32,534 nt of DNA from positions 1-32,534 of the forward strand of contig JAAEQB010000046.1 of assembly GCA_024231975.1 (NCBI GenBank), read 5' to 3'. The translations under genes and the position numbers were made by a program. How positions within the stretch are numbered: the stretch's first letter is position 1; every line of letters begins with the position of its first letter. This DNA comes from Allobosea sp. GTDB lineage: Bacteria > Pseudomonadota > Alphaproteobacteria > Rhizobiales > Beijerinckiaceae. Positions 22,744 to 31,087 of this stretch are shown one piece after another. The notes under the pieces are model-generated. The model worked only from the letters and a program-made list of their open reading frames with translations, searched no databases and was not told the origin of the DNA.

Positions 22744-24189
22744 CTAAGCCGCTTCCCTCGCCAGCGCCGCGCGCTCGACCTCCCCGGCGATCGCGTCGAG
22801 CAGCGCCGTCTCGTCGCCCGCCAGCCCCTCCATCGCCGCCATACGGGCGAGCACGGTCGCGGCGACTTTCTCCTCCACCGTATCCTCGGCATAGGCATAG
22901 AAGATCGTGGCGTGCTGGCCGTCGCGATGGCAGCGCCCTTCGATCTGCTGCAGCTGGATCGCGCTGTGGCGGAGGTCATGGACGACCAGCGCCCGCTCGC
23001 GCTCGCCGCCCGACATCTCGGCCCGATGCAGCGAGATCGACTCGGTCACGGTGAAGACGACGGCGTCGAGCTTGCCGGTCTGGAAGGCGATCCGCGTCGC
23101 CTCATTGGCCTCGCCGGAATGCTCGCCGGTGATCGAGCCGACCCGCCAGCCCTTGCCAGTGAGCTTCTCGGCCAACATCGCCCCGGTTTCGAGGAAGGCG
23201 ACGGAGATCGCCACCTGCTCGTCATTCTCCAGCAGATCCTGGCAGAATTCAGCGGCGCCGGCGGTGCGCAGCAGGCTCGCCTTCTGGCGGAAGCGCAGAT
23301 CGGCCGCCCAACCGGCCGGTTTGCGGGTCGATCCCCCCGCGAGGCCGAGCTCGCGCCGAAACTCTCGCCAGGTCGCGTCGTAGAGCTTGCGTTCGGCGCT
23401 ATCGAGCGCAACGGGGGCAAGCTCGCGCTGCACCTCGGGCCAGCCGGCGATCTCCTCCGGCCGGCGGCGCAGGCCGATCGCGTTGCGCCCGCGGTAAAGC
23501 AGATCGGCCATCACCTTGCGGTCGCTCTCGTTCGGCTCCCAGCTCCAGTTCTTCCAGCGCCCCTTGGCCTTGCCGATCTTCAGCCGCTTCATCAGCGCCC
23601 GGAAGCCGTCGAGATCGCCACCAGGTGCGCCAGTAGCATCGCTGAGCAGCCTTGCCAGATAGGACAGCTCATGCGGCGCCTGCCCGGCTGTCGCGCTCAT
23701 ATAGATCGTAAACTGCGCCGCAGCCGCCATCTGCCGGCAGACCAGCCCCTGCTGCGAGTTCGGGTTGCGAATGCGGTGGGCCTCGTCGATCACGACCAGC
23801 GGCCAGACCCGCTTCGGCGTGCCGTGCTTGGCGAGCTCGTTGTTCTTCGCCCGGGTCGAGCGCTTGTTCGAGGCCGGCGGCGGCGCGAGCAGCGATTTCG
23901 TCCGCTCGAAATTCATCAGGGTGAGCTTCTTCGCCGGCAGGCCGGCATAGGCGATGGTACGCCGCCATTGCGGGATCGCGCCCTTCGGGCAGATCACCAG
24001 CACCTCCTGCTCCGGCATGGCGGAGATGGCGAGCCAGGCGGAGAGCGTCTTGCCGAGTCCCGTGAGGTCGCCGAGCAGGAAGCCGGGCTTGCTCGCCGCC
24101 CGCGCCGCCAGGATCGCATCACGCGCCACCAACTGGTGGGGATGCGGCACCATGATCTCGCGCGCATCGGCCTTCATTGGAACGCTCAT
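22744..24189 (-). CDS. SNF2-like DEAD/DEAH-box helicase
   Basis: This 481-residue protein has Walker A GDLTGLGKT (40-48), DEAH box VVIDEAHRIRN (132-142), SATAG (motif III region) and QIEGRCHRDGQ (motif VI, near the C-terminus), the form seen in SNF2/SWI translocases. It is short for that family, with just the two RecA lobes and no extra domain, rather like phage and plasmid helicases. The ATG at 24189 overlaps the LysR stop by four bases (ATGA); an internal ATG at 24177 is possible. The longer frame upstream lies inside the lysR gene and is not used. Function in DNA repair, restriction or remodelling is not determined. Confidence 0.85.
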   Translation of the reverse strand: MSVPMKADAREIMVPHPHQLVARDAILAARAASKPGFLLGDLTGLGKTLSAWLAISAMPEQEVLVICPKGAIPQWRRTIAYAGLPAKKLTLMNFERTKSLLAPPPASNKRSTRAKNNELAKHGTPKRVWPLVVIDEAHRIRNPNSQQGLVCRQMAAAAQFTIYMSATAGQAPHELSYLARLLSDATGAPGGDLDGFRALMKRLKIGKAKGRWKNWSWEPNESDRKVMADLLYRGRNAIGLRRRPEEIAGWPEVQRELAPVALDSAERKLYDATWREFRRELGLAGGSTRKPAGWAADLRFRQKASLLRTAGAAEFCQDLLENDEQVAISVAFLETGAMLAEKLTGKGWRVGSITGEHSGEANEATRIAFQTGKLDAVVFTVTESISLHRAEMSGGERERALVVHDLRHSAIQLQQIEGRCHRDGQHATIFYAYAEDTVEEKVAATVLARMAAMEGLAGDETALLDAIAGEVERAALAREAA

Positions 24190-25136
24190 GCCTGCCGGGC
24201 CTCGGATGCCGGAGCCCGCTCTGTCGCCATTGCCGCCAGCACATCGGCGTGCTGCAGTTCCTCGATCAGCACGCTCATGAAATTGGTCACCACCTTGGGC
24301 AGCGCCCGGCCCGACATGGTCTGGATCTGCAGGCTGCGCGGCGGCAGGTCGCCATCCCTCAGCGGCAGGGCCACCACCGAGCCATCGCGGATCGAGGCGC
24401 CGAAGGTGATCGAGCTTGCGAACATCACCGCGCCGCCGAGTTTGCAGAAATGGCGCAGGCTCGCGACATTGGTCGAGGTCAGCACGGCATCGACGGTGAG
24501 CCCGCGCGCCGAGAAATAGATGTCGACGATCTTGCGCACCGTCGCCTCGCTGTCGAGCACTGCGACCGGATGGGCGAAGATGTCCTCGACCCTGACCGCG
24601 TCCTTGCCTGCCAGCGGGTGGTGCGGCGCGACGAAGGCATAGGTCCGCGCCGCACATTGCCAGTTGATGGTAACGCCGCGCTCCTGCTGCAGCACGAAGG
24701 TCAGCCCGAGATCGATCGTGCCGGTGCGGACATGCTCGGTGACGACCTGCGGCGACATCACCTTGACGTCGAAGGCGACGTCCGGGTGCTGCTGGCGGAA
24801 GGCGTAGATCACCTCGGGGATGAAGCTGACCGCGAAGCCCTCGGTGACGCCGAGCCTGATCAGCCCCTTGCTGGCGCCGCGCAACTCACGGATCTCGCTG
24901 ACGACCTGCTCGCTCTCCAGTTCGAGCCGCTGCGCATAGGCCGCGAGCGTCTGGCCCGCCTGGGTCAGGATCATGCCATGCGAGCGCCGCTCGAACAGGG
25001 CGGCGTCCAGCTCCTTTTCGAGATTGGCGATCTGGCGGCTGACGGCCGAGCCGGCGACGCGCAGGCGCTGCGCCGCGGCGCTGATCGAGCCGGTCCGCAC
25101 CACCGCCAGGAAATACCGCAAGGCTGGAGTCTGCAT
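24186..25136 (-). CDS. LysR-family transcriptional regulator
   Basis: This 316-residue protein has an N-terminal winged helix-turn-helix (ALRYFLAVVRTGSISAAAQRL … SAVSRQIANLEKEL, 5-45) and a periplasmic-binding-like effector domain (about 90-295). It is divergent from the peptide ABC transporter operon, with 158 bases between the two starts. A dyad TTGCC-N5-GGCAA with the LysR T-N11-A spacing lies there. The likely target is therefore the transporter-peptidase operon, possibly with self-repression. Its stop overlaps the helicase start. Confidence 0.9.
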   Translation of the reverse strand: MQTPALRYFLAVVRTGSISAAAQRLRVAGSAVSRQIANLEKELDAALFERRSHGMILTQAGQTLAAYAQRLELESEQVVSEIRELRGASKGLIRLGVTEGFAVSFIPEVIYAFRQQHPDVAFDVKVMSPQVVTEHVRTGTIDLGLTFVLQQERGVTINWQCAARTYAFVAPHHPLAGKDAVRVEDIFAHPVAVLDSEATVRKIVDIYFSARGLTVDAVLTSTNVASLRHFCKLGGAVMFASSITFGASIRDGSVVALPLRDGDLPPRSLQIQTMSGRALPKVVTNFMSVLIEELQHADVLAAMATERAPASEARQA

Positions 25137-25156
25137 GGGCGTGCAGTAGCTGCCCC

Positions 25157-25171
25157 TTGCCGCCTCGGCAA
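25157..25171. promoter_or_regulatory. Candidate LysR operator in the divergent promoter region
   Basis: TTGCC (25157-25161) and GGCAA (25167-25171) form a perfect dyad around GCCTC, matching the T-N11-A pattern of LysR-type regulator sites. It is 20 bases upstream of the lysR ATG at 25136 and 123 bases upstream of the binding-protein ATG at 25295. GC-rich dyads arise by chance in such DNA, so this is suggestive only. Confidence 0.45.
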
Positions 25172-25294
25172 CGATCCTTTCGATTCATTCTTATGGCGGC
25201 AAGCACGAAGCTGTGCAGAGTTTGTGTCGCCGGCGTGACGGTGGCCTAGGCTGCCCGCCGAAACAGACAAGCAACAATGCTGCGAGGGGAAAAC

Positions 25295-26821
25295 ATGCGC
25301 TTCTTCGACAAGGCCTCCACGGCCCTGGCCGCAACCGTTTTGGCTGCGACCGCCTTTGCGACACCCGTCTTGGCCCAGAAGGCCGCCAACACCGTCCGCT
25401 TCGCCTATGACCAGGCGCCGGAAAGCGTCGATCCGTTCTTCAACAATGTCCGCATCGGCGTGATCATCGGCGCCAATGTCTGGGACACGCTGATCTACCG
25501 CGACCCCGCCACCAACGAGTACAAGGGCCAGCTCGCCAAGAGCTGGAAGCAGGTCGACGACAAGACCATCGACTTCGAGCTGCGCGAGGGCGTGAAGTTC
25601 CACAATGGCGAGGAGTTCGACGCCGACGACGTCGTCTACACGCTGAACTTCATCTCCAAGCCCGAGAACAAGGTCGTCACCCAGGGCAACGTCAACTGGA
25701 TCGCCAAGGCCGAGAAGCTCGACAAGTACAAGGTCCGGCTGACCACCAAGGAGATCTTCCCGGCCGCGATCGAGTATCTCGCCGGCCCGGTCGTGATCCA
25801 CCCGAACGAGTATTACGAGAAGGTCGGCCCCAAGGGCCAGAACGAGAAGCCGGTCGGATCGGGCCCCTACAAGGTCTCGAACTACGTGCCGGGCAAGTCG
25901 ATCACGCTCGAGCTCAACAAGGACTATTTCAAGGATTCGCCGAAGCCGCAGCCCAAGATCGGCAAGTTCGAGATCCGCTTCATCCCCGATCGCCAGACCC
26001 AGATGGCCGAGATGCTCTCGGGCGGCGCCGACCTGATCATGCATGTGCCGAAGGACCAGGCCGATCAGCTCCAGACAGTCCCGACGCTGCAGGTCGTCTC
26101 CGGCGAGACGATGCGCATCGTCTTCATGCAGATGAACATCCAGGACGGCACGCCCGCCCCCGCCCTCAAGGACGAGCGCGTGCGCAAGGCGATCATCCAC
26201 GCCATCGACCGCGAAGCGATGGTCAAGAACATCGTCGGCACGGGCTCGCGCGTCATCAACACGATCTGCTTCCCCTCGCAGTTCGGCTGCACCGACGAGG
26301 GCGCGGCGCGCTATCCCTATGATCCGGCCAAGGCCAAGGCGCTGCTGGCGGAAGCCGGCCATCCCAGCCTGACCATGGACATCGTCGCCTATCGCGAGCG
26401 CAACCAGACCGAGGCGCTGATCGGCTATCTCCAGGCCGTCGGCATCAAGACCAATCTGCGCTTCCTGCAATACGCCGCGATGCGCGAGCAGATCGCCACC
26501 AACAAGGCGATGCTGACGCACCAGACCTGGGGTTCGTTCTCGGTCAACGACGTCTCGGCCGCGACGCCGAACTACTTCGCCTTCCGCAGCGAGGACATCA
26601 CCCGCGATCCGCAGGTCCGTGACCTCCTGGAGAAGGGCAACAACTCGGTCGATCCGGCGGTGCGCAAGGAGGCCTACAAGGCCGGCCTGAAGATCATCGC
26701 CGACAAGGCCTATGCCGTGCCGCTCTATTCGCTTCCGGTCTACTACGTCGCCAACAAGGACCTGAACTTCAAGGCCTATCCGGACGAGCTCGTCCGCTTC
26801 TGGGAGATGGGCTGGAAGTGA
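25295..26821 (+). CDS. ABC transporter peptide/solute-binding protein (SBP_bac_5)
   Basis: This 508-residue exported protein has a signal peptide of about 27 residues (cut near VLA-QK). The DppA/OppA-type fold follows: RFAYDQAPESVDPFF, ANVWDTLIYRDPATNEYKGQLAKSW and LREGVKFHNGEEFDADDVVYT in order. It lacks the lipobox cysteine, as usual in Gram-negative bacteria. The ATG at 25295 has GAGGGGA just upstream, better than the ATG at 25277. It heads an operon with two permeases and an M20 peptidase and is divergent from the LysR gene. Substrate is probably an oligopeptide or a peptide-like compound. Confidence 0.92.
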   Translation: MRFFDKASTALAATVLAATAFATPVLAQKAANTVRFAYDQAPESVDPFFNNVRIGVIIGANVWDTLIYRDPATNEYKGQLAKSWKQVDDKTIDFELREGVKFHNGEEFDADDVVYTLNFISKPENKVVTQGNVNWIAKAEKLDKYKVRLTTKEIFPAAIEYLAGPVVIHPNEYYEKVGPKGQNEKPVGSGPYKVSNYVPGKSITLELNKDYFKDSPKPQPKIGKFEIRFIPDRQTQMAEMLSGGADLIMHVPKDQADQLQTVPTLQVVSGETMRIVFMQMNIQDGTPAPALKDERVRKAIIHAIDREAMVKNIVGTGSRVINTICFPSQFGCTDEGAARYPYDPAKAKALLAEAGHPSLTMDIVAYRERNQTEALIGYLQAVGIKTNLRFLQYAAMREQIATNKAMLTHQTWGSFSVNDVSAATPNYFAFRSEDITRDPQVRDLLEKGNNSVDPAVRKEAYKAGLKIIADKAYAVPLYSLPVYYVANKDLNFKAYPDELVRFWEMGWK

Positions 26822-26827
26822 CGCGCC

Positions 26828-26990
26828 TTCCCCTCCCCCTCGTGGGGAGGGGCTAGGGGTGGGGGGCGGAAAGCCGGGACCCGACATGTTCGAGTCGCAA
26901 CGAGGCCGATGCCAGACACCCGAATTCCCGATCACTCACCCGGTCGCTCGCCCCCCCACCCCTGCCCCTTCCCACAAGGGGGAGGGGTTC
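26828..26990. repeat. GC-rich inverted repeat inside the ABC operon
   Basis: Left arm 26828-26868 (containing CCCCCTCGTGGGGAGGGG, then TAGGGGTGGGGGG) is mirrored by right arm 26949-26990 (containing CCCCCCCACCCCTGCC, then CCACAAGGGGGAGGGG). Each arm also folds on itself. It separates the binding-protein gene from the permease gene in the 240-base gap. In other operons similar structures protect the 5' transcript and dampen downstream expression, which would give more binding protein than permease. Confidence 0.8.
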
Positions 26991-27061
26991 GCGTCGCGGT
27001 TCTGTGCCCGACAAAGCAACAGCCTGAAGCTTCCCATCATGACCAGCACCGGACGCATCTC

Positions 27062-27979
27062 GTGTTAGGCTTCATCGTCAAACGGCTCGGCCTCGCGCTG
27101 CTCGTCGCGCTCGCGGTCTCGGCCATCGCCTTCTTCCTGCTGCGCCTCTCCGGCGACATCGCGGTCGCGATCGCCGGCGAGGGCGCGCAGCAGGCCGATC
27201 TCGACGTCATCCGCAAGACCTACGGGCTCGATCGGCCGCTCATCGTCCAGTATCTCGACTGGCTGCTGAAGACGCTCTCCGGCGATTTCGGCACCTCGAT
27301 CTACTTCAAGACCGATGTCGCCGCGCTGGTCTTCGCCAAGCTGCCGGTGACGCTGATCCTCGGCCTCTCCTCGCTTGCCTTCGCGCTGGCGATCTCGATC
27401 CCACTCGGCGTGCTCGCCGCGGTCTACGCCAACAGCTGGATCGACCGGCTGGCGCTCGCCATCGCCGTCGTCGGCCAGGCGCTGCCGAATTTCTTCTTCG
27501 CGCTGATCCTGGTGATGCTGTTCTCGATCACGCTGCGCTGGCTGCCGGTCTCCGGCTCCGGCAGCTGGCTGCATTACGTCATGCCGACGATCGCGCTCGG
27601 CTACTACATCGCACCCGCCTTCATGCGCCTGATCCGCGCCGGCATGATCGAGGTGCTCTCGGCCGATTACATCCGCACCGCCCGGGCCAAGGGCCTCTCC
27701 TCCCATGCCGTCATCGTCACCCATGCCTTGCGCAACGCCGCCGTGCCGGTCGTGGCGCTGACGGCGGTCCAGCTCGGCTTCCTGCTCGGCGGCTCGGTGG
27801 TCATCGAGACGATCTTCGCGCTCGATGGGCTCGGCTACCTCGCCTATCAGAGCATCACCTACAAGGATTTCCCGGTCATGCAGGTCATCGTCCTGCTGCT
27901 CTCGGTCGTCTACGTCCTGCTGACGCTGCTGGCCGACATCGCCAATGCCTGGCTCGATCCGCGCATCCGGGTATCCTGA
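27062..27979 (+). CDS. ABC transporter permease, DppB type
   Basis: This 305-residue protein has about six membrane helices and the DppB N-terminus (LGFIVKRLGLALLVALAVSAIAFFLLRL). The cytoplasmic EAA-loop lies around YIRTARAKGLSSHAVIVTHALRNA. The start is a GTG at 27062. The only ATG in the area (27040) is in another frame and makes a nine-codon peptide that stops over the GTG; I saw no strong ribosome site for the GTG. It is followed one base later by dppC. Substrate: peptide-like, as for the binding protein. Confidence 0.9.
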   Translation: MLGFIVKRLGLALLVALAVSAIAFFLLRLSGDIAVAIAGEGAQQADLDVIRKTYGLDRPLIVQYLDWLLKTLSGDFGTSIYFKTDVAALVFAKLPVTLILGLSSLAFALAISIPLGVLAAVYANSWIDRLALAIAVVGQALPNFFFALILVMLFSITLRWLPVSGSGSWLHYVMPTIALGYYIAPAFMRLIRAGMIEVLSADYIRTARAKGLSSHAVIVTHALRNAAVPVVALTAVQLGFLLGGSVVIETIFALDGLGYLAYQSITYKDFPVMQVIVLLLSVVYVLLTLLADIANAWLDPRIRVS

Positions 27980-27980
27980 C

Positions 27981-28877
27981 ATGAGCGACGCGACCTCCCT
28001 CCCCCTGAACGCCAGCGACGTCACCGGCGGGCGCCGCCTGCTGCGCCGGGCGCTGGCCCAGAAATCCTTCCTGCTCGGCTTCGGCCTGCTGGTGCTCTTC
28101 GTCGCGATCGCGCTGCTCGCGCCGGTGCTGGCGCCGCATGATCCCTATCTGCAGAACCTGACGGCAAGGAACGTCCCGCCGGTCTGGTACGAGAAGGGCA
28201 ACTGGCTCCACCCGCTCGGCACCGACCCGCTCGGGCGCGACTACCTGTCCCGCCTGCTCTATGGCGCCCGCATCTCGCTGATCATCGGCATCTGCGTCGT
28301 CGCCATCGCCGGGCTGATCGGCACGACCATGGGCCTCGTCGCCGGCTATTTCGGCGGCCGCGTCGACATGGTCGTGACCTTCATGGTCACCACCCGCCTC
28401 GCCATGCCGGTGATCCTGGTGGCGCTCGCCGTCGTCGCCATCATCGGCTCCTCGCTCTGGATCGTCATCCTGGTGCTCGGCCTCTTGAAATGGGACCGAT
28501 TCGCCGTGGTGATGCGCAGCGCGACGCAGCAGGTCCGCTCGCTCGACTACATCACGGCGGCGCAGGCCTCCGGCGCGAGCACCGCCCGCATCATCCTGCG
28601 CGAGGTCCTGCCCAACATCGCCCCGCATCTGATCGTGGTGGCGACGCTGGAGGCGGCGAGCGCCATCCTGCTCGAAGCCGCCCTCTCCTTCCTCGGCCTC
28701 GGCGTGCAGCCGCCGCTGCCCTCCTGGGGCCTGATGGTCTCCGAGGCCAAGGCCTACATGTTCTTCTCGTTCTGGCTGATCGCCCTGCCCGGCACGGCGC
28801 TCGCACTGCTGATCTTCGCGATCAACCTCGCGGGCGACGGCCTGCGCGACGTGATCTCGCCCGAAAAGCGCAACTGA
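27981..28877 (+). CDS. ABC transporter permease, DppC type
   Basis: This 298-residue protein has five to six membrane helices, the DppC periplasmic opening (HDPYLQNLTARNVPP … HPLGTDPLGRDYLSRLLYGAR) and the EAA loop around YITAAQASGASTARIILREVLPN. The ATG at 27981 comes one base after the dppB stop. The longer frame is not needed. It ends 21 bases before the M20 peptidase. No gene for the ATP-binding subunits (DppD/DppF) lies within the window, so they must be encoded elsewhere or be shared with another transporter. Confidence 0.92.
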   Translation: MSDATSLPLNASDVTGGRRLLRRALAQKSFLLGFGLLVLFVAIALLAPVLAPHDPYLQNLTARNVPPVWYEKGNWLHPLGTDPLGRDYLSRLLYGARISLIIGICVVAIAGLIGTTMGLVAGYFGGRVDMVVTFMVTTRLAMPVILVALAVVAIIGSSLWIVILVLGLLKWDRFAVVMRSATQQVRSLDYITAAQASGASTARIILREVLPNIAPHLIVVATLEAASAILLEAALSFLGLGVQPPLPSWGLMVSEAKAYMFFSFWLIALPGTALALLIFAINLAGDGLRDVISPEKRN

Positions 28878-28898
28878 TCCTGTAACGGAGTGACCACC

Positions 28899-30290
28899 AT
28901 GACCCGCGCCAAGGCCATCGCCCATGCGCTCGACTATTTCGACTCCGGCAGCTTCAAGAGCGACCTGTCGCGGCTCATCGCCATGCCGACCGAGAGCCAG
29001 AACCCCGAGCGCGCACCGGTGCTCACCGAGTACCTGGAGCAGGAGATGCAGCCGCTGCTGGAGAGCCTCGGCTTCTCCTGCCGGACGCTGAACCACCCCA
29101 AGGCCAAGGGGCCCTTCCTGTTCGCGCAGCGCATCGAAGCCGAAGGCCTGCCGACCATCTTCGGCTACGGCCATGGCGACGTCATCCGCGGCCTCGACGC
29201 GCAATGGGCGGAAGGCCTTTCGCCCTGGACCCTCACCGAGCGTGGCGACCGCTGGTATGGCCGCGGCGTCGTCGACAACAAGGGCCAGCACCTGATCAAC
29301 ATCAGCGCGCTGAAATCCGTGCTCGAGACGCGCGGCGGCAAGCTCGGCTTTAACGTCAAATACCTGATCGAGATGGGTGAGGAATGCGGCTCGCCCGGCC
29401 TGCGCGAGCTCTGCACCGAGCAGAAGGAGCTGTTCAAGTCGGACGTGCTGATCGCCTCCGACGGGCCGCGCCTCAACGCCGAGCGCCCGACCATCTTTTT
29501 GGGCGCCCGCGGCGGCGTCACCTTCGACCTCACCATCAACGCCCGCGAAGGCGGCCACCATTCCGGCAACTGGGGCGGCATCCTCTCCGATCCCGCGATC
29601 CAGCTCGCCCATGCCATCGCCTCGATCACCTCGCCGACGGGGCAGATCCGCATCCATGAATGGGTGCCGAAGGAATTGCCGGCGGCGGTACGCAAGGCTC
29701 TCGCTGATTGCGAGATCGACGGCGGCCCCGACGGCCCGACCATCGACCGCGAATGGGGCGAGCCCGGTCTGTCGCCGGCCGAACAGGTCTTCGGCTGGTG
29801 CTCCTTCGATGTGCTGGCGATGAAGTCCGGCGTGCCGGAGACCCCGGTCAATGCCGTGCCGCCGAGCGCCTGGGCCCGCTGCGCGCTGCGCTTCGTCGTC
29901 GGTATCGATCCCGACGACGTCATGCCGGCGCTGAGCCGCCATTTCGATCGCCACGGCTTCGGCATGGTCGAGATCACCAAGGCGCGCGACGCGGTCTTCA
30001 ACGCGACGCGGCTCGATCCGGATGATCCGTGGGTCGAATGGGCGCTGGCCTCGCTCCAGAAGAGCACCGGCAAGAAGCCCGCTCTGCTGCCCAATCTCGG
30101 CGGCGGCCTGCCCAACGACATTTTCGCGGACATCGTCGGCATGCGCACGATCTGGGTGCCGCATTCCTATCCCGGCTGCTCGCAGCACGCCCCGAACGAG
30201 CACGTTCCCGTCGCGATCCCGCGCGAGGCCCTCGGCCTGATGGCCGGGCTCTACTGGGACCTCGGCGAGAGCGACCGCCCGGCGCTCTGA
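28899..30290 (+). CDS. M20-family metallopeptidase (zinc amidohydrolase)
   Basis: This 463-residue protein has the M20 metal site: GYGHGDVIRG (H92, D94), GRGVVDNKGQ (D126), the catalytic EE in EMGEECGSPG (E161, E162), ASDGPR (D188) and a late histidine in GCSQHAPNEHVP. A lid/dimerisation domain lies in between (about 195-330). Members cleave dipeptides, acyl-amino acids or related amides. There is no signal peptide, so it acts in the cytosol on material brought in by the transporter. The ATG at 28899 follows GGAG. Same operon as the ABC permeases, 21 bases downstream. Confidence 0.92.
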   Translation: MTRAKAIAHALDYFDSGSFKSDLSRLIAMPTESQNPERAPVLTEYLEQEMQPLLESLGFSCRTLNHPKAKGPFLFAQRIEAEGLPTIFGYGHGDVIRGLDAQWAEGLSPWTLTERGDRWYGRGVVDNKGQHLINISALKSVLETRGGKLGFNVKYLIEMGEECGSPGLRELCTEQKELFKSDVLIASDGPRLNAERPTIFLGARGGVTFDLTINAREGGHHSGNWGGILSDPAIQLAHAIASITSPTGQIRIHEWVPKELPAAVRKALADCEIDGGPDGPTIDREWGEPGLSPAEQVFGWCSFDVLAMKSGVPETPVNAVPPSAWARCALRFVVGIDPDDVMPALSRHFDRHGFGMVEITKARDAVFNATRLDPDDPWVEWALASLQKSTGKKPALLPNLGGGLPNDIFADIVGMRTIWVPHSYPGCSQHAPNEHVPVAIPREALGLMAGLYWDLGESDRPAL

Positions 30291-30300
30291 GCAGCCCCAC

Positions 30301-30395
30301 CGTCATGCTCGGCCTTGTGCCGAGCACCCACGTCTTGAACACGCCGCTTCACGAAGGAAGACGTGGATGGTCGGGACAAGCCCGACCATGACGGG
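30301..30395. repeat. 95-bp three-hairpin intergenic repeat, copy 2
   Basis: Same structure and length as the copy at 22638-22732: outer CGTCATG/CATGACG, then GTGCTCGGC-type, CACGTCTT/AAGACGTG and GGTCGGGACAAGCCCGACC hairpins. The two copies differ mainly in the first hairpin's stem, with paired changes (GCTCGCC/GGCGAGC against GCTCGGC/GCCGAGC), which suggests the fold is preserved. It again sits between two convergent genes. Confidence 0.85.
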
Positions 30396-30401
30396 AAAGT
30401 C

Positions 30402-30692
30402 TCACCCCACTTGTCGGGGTGGTCGATCACCATATTCGCGATCGAACACGGCAGCGTCCGGGCGCTGCCGGTCCAGGCTCTCGCGATAGCGCAGGCAGCC
30501 GCGCAGGAATTTCGGCCAAGGTGGCACCGCGATATCCGGCTCGATCTGCTCCGGCAGCAGCCCCCAGAGCTGCGGATGATGCCAGCACAGATCGTGCCCG
30601 GAGGAATCGCGATGTTCGCGGATGCCAGCGCGCAGGCGCCTGACCTCCCCGATCAGCTGCTCCGGCGTCATGCCGACGAGATCATCATCCAT
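30402..30692 (-). CDS. Small conserved hypothetical protein (CWHH motif)
   Basis: This 96-residue protein begins MDDDLVGMTPEQLIGEVRRLR. Its middle is rich in aromatic and histidine residues (HDLCWHHPQLWGLLPE), and a charged tail ends RPPRQVG. An AGGAGGG site lies seven bases before the ATG. It resembles small proteins I have seen annotated only as hypothetical in related alphaproteobacteria. The CWHH stretch could bind a metal, which is inference. It starts 11 bases after the stop of the proline-rich gene, suggesting one operon. Confidence 0.7.
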   Translation of the reverse strand: MDDDLVGMTPEQLIGEVRRLRAGIREHRDSSGHDLCWHHPQLWGLLPEQIEPDIAVPPWPKFLRGCLRYRESLDRQRPDAAVFDREYGDRPPRQVG

Positions 30693-30703
30693 GCTCAGCC
30701 CTC

Positions 30704-30967
30704 CTATCGGCCGGGCTCCTGCGGCTCGCGTGGATCGCGCGCCGGCGGCAGGTCGATCGGCGTCGCCGGCGGGCCTTCAGGCGGCGCGTTCGGCGGCAGT
30801 TCCGGTGGCGGATCGTTCGGGATGCCGTTCGGTTCATTGTCCGGCGGGTTCTCGATCGGCGGTTCCGGCGAAACCTCGCCCGGGTTCATCGGCGGCAATT
30901 CCGGCGGCGGCGTCGGGCTGGTTGGTGCTCCGCCCGGCGGTCCTCCGGCCTGGTGAGTGGCTGTCAT
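30704..30967 (-). CDS. Proline-rich small protein
   Basis: This 87-residue protein is of low complexity: proline makes up roughly a third of it, in PPELPP, PPIENPP and PPPELPPNAPPEGPP stretches, with acidic residues and no hydrophobic helix. It is likely unstructured or a polyproline II chain. The ATG at 30967 has AGAGGA upstream, and it is followed 11 bases later by the CWHH protein gene. The opposite strand reads as a long glycine/serine-rich frame without a better start, so strand choice is made on the ribosome site and operon spacing. Function unknown. Confidence 0.6.
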   Translation of the reverse strand: MTATHQAGGPPGGAPTSPTPPPELPPMNPGEVSPEPPIENPPDNEPNGIPNDPPPELPPNAPPEGPPATPIDLPPARDPREPQEPGR

Positions 30968-31087
30968 CGCGTCGTCCTCTTGATCTCCGAGGAAACGCCT
31001 GCGCCCCATAAAGGTTCGGTCCGGCCTCAGACCACCGCAAGGACTGGGGCAGGTAGCCATGCGAATGTCAGCAGATCGGGTTCGTCG

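Noticed and set aside
27040..27069. Nine-codon peptide before the DppB-like gene as a leader peptide
   Set aside because: It ends over the GTG start and could couple translation, but nothing such as repeated regulatory codons or an attenuator supports a leader; it may be chance.
24971..30203. Very long minus-strand frames opposite the ABC operon and peptidase
   Set aside because: They are shadows of well-recognised transporter and peptidase genes on the plus strand, with Asp/Arg/His-rich sequence of no known type.
30363..30956. A glycine/serine-rich frame on the plus strand opposite the proline-rich gene
   Set aside because: It starts inside the 95-bp repeat, has no ribosome site, and its glycine richness is just the complement of proline codons; the minus-strand genes have better starts and spacing.
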